Shown in pieces: positions 12,656-23,700 of a DNA stretch of 64,000 nt. The stretch's first letter is position 1. Each line of letters starts with the position of its first letter. This DNA comes from Bicyclus anynana (lineage: Eukaryota > Arthropoda > Insecta > Lepidoptera > Nymphalidae), in contig NC_069087.1 in assembly GCF_947172395.1 (NCBI RefSeq), positions 1,984,001 through 2,048,000 of the forward strand, read 5' to 3'. Made by a program: the position numbers and the translations under genes. A model generated the notes under the pieces. It made no database searches. It was not told the origin of the DNA and was given only the letters and a program-made list of their open reading frames with translations.

Positions 12656-15500
12656 TTACCCTGGAATTCATAGTCGTGAAGTGAACAATCCCCCACAAAC
12701 CAATATTCAGTATTCACCCAGGGGCTGACTATTGAATCATCCTTCATTGCATTTCATAAACAAACTACTGGAGAGCCCCTAGGTGACTGGAGTTTCAAGC
12801 AAATGTTGTCTATGATTTTACATTAGATCTTTGAAAATTCTGTGACACAACCACAGAGAGACGTATTTTGTTAATTCTTTGACATTTTACAAAATAATTG
12901 AGTTTCTATTTTCTAATATTTTCATTTACTTTTTGTTTTTATTTATCATAGTAAAATTTAATTCGTTCAAGAGTACAATAGATCAATTTTATCAAAAAGT
13001 TTCTTTCTCACAAGAAGGAGTTGTTAGAAAAATATTGAAGATATGTGGACGAACATGATCATAATCAAAATTATCAGCCGATGGACGTCCACTGCTGGAC
13101 ATAGCCGTCTTGCATGGACTTTCAAACACAACGGTCTCGAGCCGCCAGCGTCCAGCGGCTCCCTGCAACCCGCTTGATGACCTCGGTCCACCTAGTGGGG
13201 GTTCGACCAGCACTGCGATTTCATCGGCTCTTCGAACTATGTGGCCTGCCCATTGCCACTTCAGCTTTACGACTCGCTGTGCTACCTATGTCAGTGACTT
13301 TGGTTTGTCTGCGGATCTCCTCATTTGTGATTCGATCACGCAGAGAAATCCCAAGCATACTATTTACTATATAAGTAGTTTGATATTTCATACTTTTGTA
13401 ATGTGGAATCCTACTTGAAATAAAAAAAATATTGTCAGAGGAAATTTGTTTATTTTACTCAAAACCACCTATAATTACCTGAAATAATTACAAGTAGGTA
13501 CTATTATGCTGTATTTTTTTACAATTTATAGTAAGTGCAGTAAATAAATATAAGTATAGCTTATCCTTAGGAATAGTGGTAAAATTGCATTTCACAAAGC
13601 TTTAGATCACATAATATTATATATGTATTTAGTAGGTAAGCTTGGCCTGGTAATGGGCTGATAATAATGAACCACACATACTTTTGCAATTCTAAAATCA
13701 AACCTATATCCTTTTGATACAAAGTTTAATTAATAACAACAATAAATACATAATTTACATATAACTTATTGTTATTATTGTATATTTTTATAGGGCCAGA
13801 CTTAAATGAAAAATGCTGAAGTAAACATTTAATAATTATCTTTATTAAAGATGTGAATCAATAAATTTCATTCAATTAAGATTTGTATATATTTTCTATT
13901 GTTATGGACTTCAGAGTGAGTGACCACCTTACAATACACTGCACTCACTCCTACTACTTCAATATTAAATGCTGCTGACTTTTCAAGGTATGAGGGTCTT
14001 CCAATTACTGTGATCTGAAAACTCAGATTTTCAAGGACCAAAGTATTCTCAGTATTCTTGGTAAAACAGTATTCTCAGAGCTCATCACTGCTATTCCCTG
14101 CCATGATAGCCGGTTTCTTTAAATCTGTGTATAGGGTCCTCCGGGGTTGTTTATATGTATACCTATGCGTGACATCAATACAGCTTGACTTTTGGCATTT
14201 CTGTTATTTCATAGAATGCTTGATGGACTGCACCTACAGTCTGAAAATAAACATTATGTTAGTTACATTTATGCAGGTTATATATTTCCTAAATCAAAAC
14301 TAGATAGGTATACCTAACATTTATATAGGTTAGATTACAAACAAACAAACTAATTAAATTCTTCATCATGAGTATGTTAAGCATGAGTCTCCTCTCAGAA
14401 TGAGAGGGATAAGGTCCACCACGCTGGCCCAATGTGAATTGGCAGACTTCACACATGTAGAGACGTTTTTCCTTCACCGTATGAGACATGTAATATACAT
14501 TTAAATTCATAAAATGCACATAACTGAAATGATTTGGAGGTGTATGTTTCAGACAGCATTTGAACCTACACCCTCCGAATAGAAGGCAGAGGTCATATCT
14601 ACTGGGCTATATGGATTTTGACCTACTCCTAATTTATCTATACTAATATTATAAACAGGAAAAATTTGTTTGTTTGTTTTGAATAGGATCTGTAACTACT
14701 GAACTGATTTGAAAGATTCTATCACTGTTGGGAACCTACACCATCATAATCAAAGGCAGAGGTCATACCCACTGGGCTAATTGGTTTTATATCTACTCTT
14801 AATTTATCTTTACAAATAATAGAAACAGGAAAGATTTGTTTGTTTGTATGTTTTAAATAGGCTCTGGAACTACTGAACCAATTTAAAAAATTCTTTCACT
14901 GTTGGGAAGCTACACTATCCCCGAGCTCTATAGGCTATATTTTATCCCCATATTCTTACGGAAATGGGAACCACACAGGGTGAAACCGCGCGGCGTCTTC
15001 ATGAACAAAAAATTATTGATAATGAACAAAGGTACGTACCTGATAACATCCCGTTTCATATAATCGAAGTGCTGCTAGAATGTATAATACTAGCGGTATT
15101 GGTATTCCTCTCTTGGTCTTCTGTGTTAATTCTTCATCAAACAGAGGCATATTATGCCTAATATGAGAATCTTTCGTACATTCCATATCGCCATAGTATT
15201 ATACTGGGTTTACGCAATTGCGAATATATATCTTGGGCACTGATATAACTCGCTGTTTATAACTTCATTTATAACGATCCGAACGTCCACTTTCTAATAA
15301 ATAAATCACGAATAACAACAAAAAAAAAATGCCAGGGGATGGTTTGGCTGACAAATATCGGTAATTCAGCAGTCAGCCGCCAGCTCCTGTCAAATGAGGG
15401 GTTTCTTTTGTCTATGAAACGCGTAGGGATTGAATTCGACACATAGCGGCTGAATAATCCCCTTAGGGGCCCCCTGCTACGACTATGAATTCCACCGTTA
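12656..15500. mobile_element. Tandem composite TIR element, unit 3 of 3
   Basis: Third head-to-tail copy: RTE piece about 13075-13357, SINE-B piece about 14385-14605, Helitron remnants to about 15007. It is closer by eye to unit 2 than to unit 1 (shared CCGCCAGCG in the RTE piece and shared indels in the middle part). Confidence 0.85.
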
Positions 15501-15606
15501 GTGTTCGCGTCACCGACATGGATGGCACTTTTGGATGGATTATGTCTCGTGCTTATACTGGTAGCAGTATAAATGTAGTTCTAAGTTTTAACTTCTATCG
15601 GCAGTC

Positions 15607-15754
15607 TTACAGTGGAATTCATAGAAGTTGTAGGGGCACACCCAGGGGATCACTCAGCCGCTGAGTGACGAATTTAATCTCTGTTTGAGAATTTTACACT
15701 CAGCGGGTGAATGATCCCTGGGGGTGCCCCTACAACGTCTATAAATACCACTGT
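15607..15754. mobile_element. Short palindromic MITE related to the ends of the tandem composite element
   Basis: TTACAGTGGAATTCATAGA at the left is mirrored by TCTATAAATACCACTGTTAA at the right, and the GTAGGGGCACACCCAGGGG motif is also mirrored. It looks like a deletion derivative of the same family as the 2.85-kb units, 100 bases beyond unit 3. Confidence 0.75.
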
Positions 15755-15902
15755 TAATAGCGGACAATTTTCATGTATATAAAAGATATTCGCTTTTCGC
15801 ATTTGTACGTTTAGATTTTTTAGACTACGCAACGGATTTTGATGCGATTTTCAACAATAGATATGGAGATTCGAGAACAAGGGAGATACGTGTAATATAG
15901 AA

Positions 15903-16262
15903 ATGTTGTGTCCACGCGGACGAAGTCGCGGGCGTCCGCTAGTAGTACATAAACTCTCAAGATTTTTCAATCTCTTGAAGAATCTTGAAAGTGTTTTGTT
16001 CTGTACCTATAATAATATACTTATGGCGATCTTTTCAGAGTAGGCGATTTTGTTTAACAGTAAAATTTCATGTTTTAACACCAGTTTGTATGTATGTCTG
16101 TCTGTTTATTCTATCAAGTCTCTGAAACGTTTGAACTGATTTTAATATGACGTTCACTGAAATATAGAGAAGGTTATTGAGCAACATTTATGGGCTACTT
16201 TTTATCTCAAGGAAAACCATGGATCGGGATTTATGAAAAAACCGAAATTGATGCGGACAAAG
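15903..16262 (+). mobile_element. Helitron remnants (second subfamily)
   Basis: A 3' end GACGAAGTCGCGGGCGTCCG (about 15920) is followed by a diverged 5' and middle part (16075-16262) of the same subfamily. A short hairpin around ATCTCTTGAAG separates them. Confidence 0.65.
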
Positions 16263-16303
16263 TCCATAATTATTATTGTTGTTTATTGAGTCCTGTAATT
16301 ATT

Positions 16304-17372
16304 GACCTTATCAGCCGATAGACGTCTACAGCTGGACATAGGCCTCTTGCATGGACCTCCAAGCACAACGATCTCGAGCCGCCAGCATCCAGCGGCTCCC
16401 TGCAACCCGCTTAATATCCTCGGTCCACCTAGTGGGGGGTCGCCCAACACTGCGCTTTCCGGTGCAGGGTCGCCATTCCAGCACCTTGGGGCCCCAACGT
16501 CCATCGGCTCTTCGAACTATGTGGCCCGCCCATTGCCACTTCAGCTTCGCGACTCGCTGAGCTATGTCAGTGACTTTGGTTCGTCTGCGGATCTCCTCAT
16601 TCCTGATTCGATCACGCAGAGAAACTCCAAGCATAGCTCGCTCCATCGCCCGCTGAGTGACTTTGAGCCTTCTAATAAGGCCCATAGTCAGAGACCAAGT
16701 CTCGGATCCGTAAGTCATCACTGGCAACACGCACTGATCGAAGACTTTCGTCTTCAAGCACTGAGGAATTTCGGACGAAAAGATGTCGCGGAGTTTCCCG
16801 AACGCTGCCCAGCCGAGCTGGATTCGGCGATTCACCTCTTTCTCAAAATTGGACCTACCTAACTGGACTGTGTGTCCTAGGTATATATATTCGTCTACAA
16901 TTTCGAGCGCAGAGTCCTCAACAATAACTGGGTGGAGCGGTACATGAGTATTAGTCATGATCTTCGTCTTGCTCATGTTCATTTTTAGGCCCACACGTTG
17001 AGAAACCCTGCTGAGGTCGTTGAGCATGGTACTAAGGTCCTCCAGAGTCTCTGCCATAATGACTACATCATCGGCAAAACGTAGTTGAGTGATGTACTCA
17101 CCATTGATGTTGATGCCAAATCCGTTCCAGTCCAGAAGCTTAAAGACATCTTCCAATGCAGCGGTAAATAGCTTTGGGGAGATCACATCTCCCTGCCGCA
17201 CTCCTCGCTGCAGTTGGATTGGCCTCGTAGTCTGATCCTGTATACGGACTGACATGGTGGCGCTTTCATACAAACACTTCAACGCTTGAATGTACCTGTA
17301 GTCGATCCGGCATCTCTGCAAAGACCTCAGCACAGCCCAAGTTTCCACCGAATCGAAGGCTTTCTCATAGTT
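16304..17372 (-). mobile_element. 5'-truncated RTE-clade non-LTR retrotransposon with reverse-transcriptase frame
   Basis: The frame on the minus strand runs from the 5' break at 17372 to a stop at 16326 and covers the middle and end of a reverse transcriptase: motif A (YEKAFDSV), motif B (RGVRQGDVISPKLF), catalytic motif C (RFADDVV), then YGSETW and the C-terminal block LKWQWAGHIVRRADGRWGP typical of insect RTE elements. The N-terminal endonuclease is missing through 5' truncation. A TGG-to-TAG change near the end cuts the last codons (usual end WTSIG). The insertion is bounded by an 11-bp direct repeat, CTGTAATTATT, at 16293-16303 and 17373-17383. Confidence 0.92.
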
Positions 17373-17836
17373 CTGTAATTATTACCAAGCAGTAATAAAA
17401 CCATAGATCATTTAATGTACTAAAAAAAAAAGAAGTCTTCTACTTTGCTAACCTTGGTCACCGCACTTCGAGTACAAACTTTAGCTCTTATTTAATTAAC
17501 TAACATGAAAATATTTGAGAATATTGAAATTATATTGAATTAATTAAATGTATTTAATTATCTATAAAAACCGCAGACCCTTGGATAGATTTACAAATAG
17601 CGCGGAACTGGTTTGTGACTCAAATGGGGCAGAACTGTTTCTTCGACGACGGAGCGGAGACGGAAAACAAAATAAAAGCCAACTAGCTGACATGGCCGGC
17701 TACTTACCTTTCCACTGGTGAATCATTTGTAATTTGTACATTGGAATTCAATGTTTTCCCCATTTCAAATACTTTAAAAAAGTAAATAAGGTAAGGATTT
17801 ACATGTAGGAGTAACTAGGTATTTTACTCGTTAGAA

Positions 17837-18028
17837 TCTATACTAATATTATAAAGCTGAAGAGTTTGTTTGATTGAACGCACTAATCTCAGGAACTACT
17901 GGTCCGATTTGAAAAATTCTTTCAGTGTTAGATAGCCCATTTATAGAGGAAGGCTATAGGCTATATATTATTGCCATATTCCTACGGGCACGGGAACCAC
18001 GCGGGTGAAACTGCGCGGCGTCAGCTAG
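17837..18028 (+). mobile_element. Helitron-like short element, complete
   Basis: Starts TCTATACTAATATTATAAAG, ends GCGCGGCGTCAGCTAG between A and T, as expected for Helitrons (5' TC, 3' CTAG, insertion at AT, no target duplication). It is non-coding. Confidence 0.88.
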
Positions 18029-18164
18029 TACAGTATAAACACTGTGAATTAAGTAAGTGTACTAGTACTACCTACTTATACGTTAGATTTACGCCGCGCT
18101 CTTATGGTTGTATAGATTAACAACCCCAGAAGAGAATTAAAACCGGTGGTAGAATCCTTACAAA

Positions 18165-18480
18165 GAGTCAACTGACGTATCAAGAGTGCTCGTAAACTAA
18201 GCCAACTTGAAATAAATGAATTTGGAGAGCAAAATACAGGGCAGCACTTAGCGGATAAAAAAAACTTAGAGGGCAGAAATAATAATACTAACTTTATAAC
18301 TTACTTCGCGATTAGATAATTGGATTATGAACATATTATTTTTAGAATTTTTAATTAAACTTATAAAATATTGACTTTTTTATTATTATTTGTATGACAT
18401 ATTCAATAATACCGAGCACTGACGTATCAAGAGTGCTTGTAAACTAAGCCTACTTGAAATAAATGAATTTGGTTGAGTTA
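18165..18480 (+). repeat. Dispersed retroelement-like repeat, copy 1
   Basis: Two 3'-tail motifs (TGCTCGTAAACTAAGCC and TGCTTGTAAACTAAGCC, both followed by AAATAAATGAATTTG) flank a segment beginning GGGCAGCACTTAGCGGATAA. The tail looks like the 3' end of a non-LTR retrotransposon. Confidence 0.65.
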
Positions 18481-19775
18481 TTTAATCTGTACCAAAAAAA
18501 AATCAATGAGGAGTGTAAAACCAAACTCAATGTGGAATGTTTATCAACAAACAAGTTAATTATTACAGTTATACATACAGTAAATAGTAATTCTAATTAA
18601 TTTGTTCATAAATTCCTGACAAAGCTTAGTAGGTACTTAATATAAATAGCATCAAGTTTGGGTTACGTATCTAACGTACGTATCACATCCTTAAGCACGC
18701 TGCCGACTTGACGGTGAACTTGATCGTGTGTGGCTGGAGTAATACTTTTAAGTTAAAATCCTCACACGTCGTCTACATTTTTTTGCAGAATATCCAAGTA
18801 AGTTAAGCTAGAACTAATAAAGAAAGTTGGCATCTTTCAGTAAATAGATAGGTATTTAAAAAAAATATGAAGAAACATTGTGCAAAATTGAGATATCCAT
18901 TATTTTGTGAGGAGTTTACTGGTATTTCAAAAATGTTTTATTATCGAAGGTATCTGCCCAACGACGAGTGTTGCTTTACAAGTGGGAGAGCTTGGATCCG
19001 ATGATCGAATTAAAATTGGAATTTTTAATTTTGATTCCGGGTAGCTATTTTCTAACCGGAATCAAAATTTAAAAATTCTAATTCTAATCCGCAGATATCG
19101 ATACATACAGTTTATTAGCGTACTACCCTCACTTGGTCGTTAAATATATCAGAGTGACAATTTAAATTTTATTTCTAACAGTCAAAATTTAATGTAGAAA
19201 GAGAATAATTTATTTATCCAGGTATAATTAATTATTTTATTTATCCATGTATTTTTATAGATATAGGTATACCTATCTAGTAGGTACACCTATACCTACC
19301 TAGGTAACGGTAATCTTAAACTAAAACCTACGGTCTCTCAATACTTATCATAAATCATTTAAGAATACCATTTAAACTTACCGTGTAATAATATTCCGCA
19401 TCATTGGGAAATTCCTCAGTAACTTCTTCAGCTTCACCTTCATATACAAAACACACCTAAAGTCTACGTGGGAACGTGTAAATTAATTTAAAGAACGGTA
19501 ATACAGTGCAATTTTTGCAGTTGTTTCGTATTCTTTGTTCGATTTTCAAATTATTGTTTCACAAGATCACAACACACACACAGAAACATACCACACAACA
19601 TCGTAAACGTTAATAACAGATATATCTGTCAAAATGACGTTCCTTTGACAAATTAAAAGTTCTTTGACATTTTGGACCACCGGTAAATGTGTTACCAGTA
19701 AATAGTTTTACCCCTTTCTAAAACATTATTCGATAATAAAATAGCTTGTCGATGCAGCTCATTTAATTTAAATAT
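18481..19775. other. Gene-free stretch left of BBS1
   Basis: AT-rich; contains the hairpin at 19013-19091 and a TAGGTA-rich semi-palindromic run (19262-19306). Nothing coding is recognised. Confidence 0.55.
19013..19091. repeat. Imperfect hairpin upstream of BBS1
   Basis: TTTTTAATTTTGATTCCGG faces CCGGAATCAAAATTTAAAAA around GTAGCTATTTTCTAA, with flanking AATTGGAA and TTCTAATT also mirrored. Confidence 0.85.
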
Positions 19776-19998
19776 CAAAATACGGGGCAGGACTTAGCGG
19801 ATAAAAAAAACTTAGAGAGCAGAAACTTTATAACTTACTTCGCGATTAGATAATTGGATTATGAACATATTATTTTTAGAATTTTTAATTAAACTTATAA
19901 AATGTTGACTTTTTTTCTTTATTCTTTGCATGACAAGCACTTTTGACACGTCAGTGCTTGTAAACTGAGCTTACTTGAAATAAATGATTTTTGATTTT
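19776..19998 (+). repeat. Dispersed retroelement-like repeat, copy 2
   Basis: Direct repeat of about 18231-18470 (GCGGATAAAAAAAACTTAGA, GCGATTAGATAATTGGATTA and the AAATAAATGATTTTTG tail), 1.55 kb away and nearly identical over about 110 bp. Confidence 0.75.
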
Positions 19999-20719
19999 GA
20001 TTTAATCGGCTCATAAGATTTAATGGAAGGAACGATGATAAAAGTACATTGCTTAAAATCCTCTACATTATTATAATATGTAATATGATAATTCTCTTAC
20101 CTTGCTTAATATAATATTTCATGGCTTTAAGAAAAAATATTCCTTCCTTTTATTTTTTTTATATTTCTTTTTTTCGGGTTGTGCAGTTCCATGTTGTGAA
20201 AATCAAAAACAAAAAGTTTTAATTAATAATGTGTGTAAAAATTACACGTGTTCAATGCGACTTAAATTTATATTTGTGTGTGTGTTGTGTGCAAGGACAG
20301 GAAATTTAATATTATTTTTTTATATTTTCGATGTTACCAGTTTGATCTACCCCCTCTCCTTACCCCTACTTTGAGTCCCTCTCTGAAAACGGCAGCAAAT
20401 TTTGTTGGTGAATTTGGATACGATACTACTCCATAGGTATTTAGTCTTAGCACAGAACGTATTAAATTAAATAATATCAGGAAATACGAATTTTAAAATG
20501 GTAATAATCTTTCATTGTGTCAGAAACAGACAAGCTTTGCTTTTTCGTTGTCAATGTGTCAATGTCACTGTCAGACGATTGATGACGGTTGCTATGTCTA
20601 TTGTAAAAATGTAAACAAACAAATAGAAGTTAAAAATTTCAGCTTTCGGAACCGAATGTTTTTATATTTAAACCTTTATTCATTGTGCAAAATTCAGCTG
20701 ACACTGCAATCAGTTCGAA
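19999..20719 (+). other. Upstream region of BBS1
   Basis: No other gene is seen. The frame 20102-20374 is a low-complexity, Phe-rich chance frame. GTTGCT at 20588-20593 is one half of an RFX X-box, but the other half does not match. I cannot place the transcription start. Confidence 0.4.
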
Positions 20720-23700
20720 ATGGGCGGCATGAGCCGTTGGTTGGACGTAGAGGCTGGAAACGACGACATAGACATCAACACTTTGCCGTCGAACATAGCA
20801 CTCGTGGATTTACAAAACGACAATGAATTTAAACTCGTTATTGGTGATTTAGGACGTGGTGATGAAGGACCTAGATTGAAGGTAAAGTACATAACAAAAA
20901 AGTGATTTTAAAAATATTTAGTAAAGTGTTATATAAAATGTGCCAGTAGCTATACCCAAAGATTTTATACTATTAGATAGAGGCTAACAAAGGTTGCTTC
21001 ATTTTCATTTAGTTGCATTACTGTGCGACAACAACGAGACGGTGGTGAAACTGGCAATAAGGTACAAAGTAAATAATTACAATAAATAGATAATTTACAT
21101 TACAGATATTCAAAGGTGCAATGCAAATATCAGACTTAGAGCTACCTGATCTGCCGTTAGGTGTGGTGAGTCTGTACACCAGTGAGACTTTACCGAGGAG
21201 TACACCACTGATAGCTGTGGGCTTCAGCATGGGTGTCTACGTGTATAGGAACTTCAAGTTGTTCTATAAATACTATCTGCCCACTGTTGAACTAAACACC
21301 AGTGAGATGGAAGTGTGGAGACAGGTAACTTCGGTTTAAAGATATTTATTTAACTTTGATACTTACTTAACTTTGATGTTTATACCTTTTTTTTTATTTT
21401 AAAGATATTTACTTAACTTTGATACTTATACCTTGTGGTTACATATAAAATGTTAATGTATGGTTCATAGTTTGAATTAGCTAAACAAAAAAAGCTGAAA
21501 CCAGTAAGTGGCAAAAGTATTCCTCTCTGACTGAGAGTTACATATTTGTTCCTTTTGCTATAGAGACCTTTGGGTCATGGTCACAGTGCAAAAGAATTCA
21601 CTAAAACATTTCACCAACCGTGGCTAGTTGCTTTGACTGGTGATAGAAGTGCTGGCTCATTTTTTTGCACAAAGGATCAGCCTGGCTGTCCTATTGGGAG
21701 TTTTCAATGTTTTCATACTGTGACTATCGCGTAACCGTAAACGCGAGTTTCTAAGGAATTGAAACAGTTGAGCAGTAGTGCCACTGATGTCGGTGTTTCA
21801 ATTCCTTAGAAATTCCCGTTTATGGTTACGCGATCGTCACTGTATCAAAACGTTGAAAAGTCCCACTAGGCTCTCTGATTAGTTGTACAAACCATTACAA
21901 CAATTAAAACAATATTTTGTCTTGACACAAGAAAAAATTTAAATATGGTATTTATGTCTCTGGTTTTCAGTTAACAAACCCAGAGAACCACAAAGAAGAA
22001 ACCATAATAGCACTGTCAGAAACTCTACACAACATGCCACAGAAGGTGTTAAGCATACAGTCCCGTGACTTCCTCTCTCTGACTCTAGAACAGCAGTTGG
22101 AGTTTCTGGAGAATGCCACAGATCTACCGAAGAAAAGGCACAGAGAGGTGGCATGTATAACTACTATGAGGATGAACTCTGTCGATAGGTACTCTGTGAG
22201 CTGTTTGATTGTGGGTACTGAAGATGGGGAAATAATTGTTTTGGATCCACAGACTTTTACACAGATATACTTGGTGAGTTTATTGGATTTTTGTTAGAAG
22301 TAAGAAGTCAAAAGTATTTTTTTTTTGTGTGCTTGACTGCGATCTCACCTGATATTAAGTGAAGTTGCATTCTGAGATGGAAGCCAGCTTACAAGTTTTA
22401 TTGTACATAAGCCTCAATAGCTCTATGGTTAGAGCGGTTGGACTCATCACCGAGGGGTGGTGGTTTGATTACCCCGCTGTTGGTCTATTATTGTACCCAT
22501 TCTTAATACAGTCTTTCCCAACTAGTCAGAGGGGATGGGAATATTGGTAATGTCTGGTCAAAAAGATATGGTAATATTCTTTAATAAAAAAATGCCATGG
22601 GACAACCTCAGAAGTCACCTTTCAAATAAAAAATAATTGTACAAATTGGTTCTGACTTCTTTGAGTAATTATGTAACATACATACTAAAGATTAAAAAAC
22701 ATACAGAATTGAGAACCTTTTTTCTTAATTTGGTTGACAATTATGATTTAATTCAGGTTAAACTGTGTACAGTTAAGAAGACTCCATTCCAAATGGTAGC
22801 AACTGGTCTTTATAATGTAGACTACAGGATTACTGTAGCCACAAGGTGAAATATTTTGAAAATATTGCACTAATTTACAAGCACCCAACACTGTGCACTT
22901 AGGCTACAATAATGAACTTACACATAATTAGCACTCAATAAAGTTTTTTCTTATGGTAAACAGCTTTGCACTAGTCTACAATCACACCATAGAAATCACT
23001 ATGAAGTCTTAGTTTGGCGCTTTTGCTTAGTGTATAAAGTCAGTACACTAATTCCAGAAGAACCATAGTCACCGACATAGCTCAACGTACACTAATTGAT
23101 GAAGAACCATAGTCACCGACATAACTCAACGAGTCACAGGTACAACGAGGTAAAGTGGCAATGGGTGGGGCACATAGTTCGTATAGGCGATGGACGTTGT
23201 AGTCAAAAGGTTCTGGAATGGCGACCATGCCATCACCACGTAGACTGACGACATCAAGCGAGTCGCAGGTATTCGCTAGATGTCCGCGGCTCAGGATTGT
23301 GATGTTTTAAAATCCCTACAAAAGGCTGAACTGGATGTCCATCAGCTGATATGATGTTATCATTTTAAAGTGTTTGAAATGTTTTTCAGAGAGAAATGTG
23401 TTTGTCTATTGAAGAGGGATTGGAAAGAAGGGCGTCTGCTATTTAATACAGACGAACATATTGTTGCTATAGAGGTGTTGACAACAGATAATAGTGTGAT
23501 GGTCATTTGCACAGATAACACACTAGCTTGTTACAGTAGGAAGGTAAGTTCTTATTTGTATGGCTTTAGTATAGTTTGAAATATTAATTGTCTATAGGAA
23601 TATTGTATAAGATAAGATAAGATAAATATACTTTATTTGCACACCACAAAGACAAAAACAAGTGAAATAAAAAACAAATTAAGAAGAGATCAGCATACAA

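Noticed and set aside
16302..16862. 186-aa frame on the + strand
   Set aside because: It is the antisense shadow of the RTE reverse-transcriptase frame at 16326-17372.
20102..20374. 90-aa hydrophobic frame that could be a small membrane protein
   Set aside because: Its Phe/Leu/Tyr richness follows from T-rich DNA, and no family is recognised.
20588..20602. RFX X-box upstream of BBS1, expected for a ciliary gene
   Set aside because: Only the left half GTTGCT fits; the right half GTCTAT does not match the consensus, so I do not call it.
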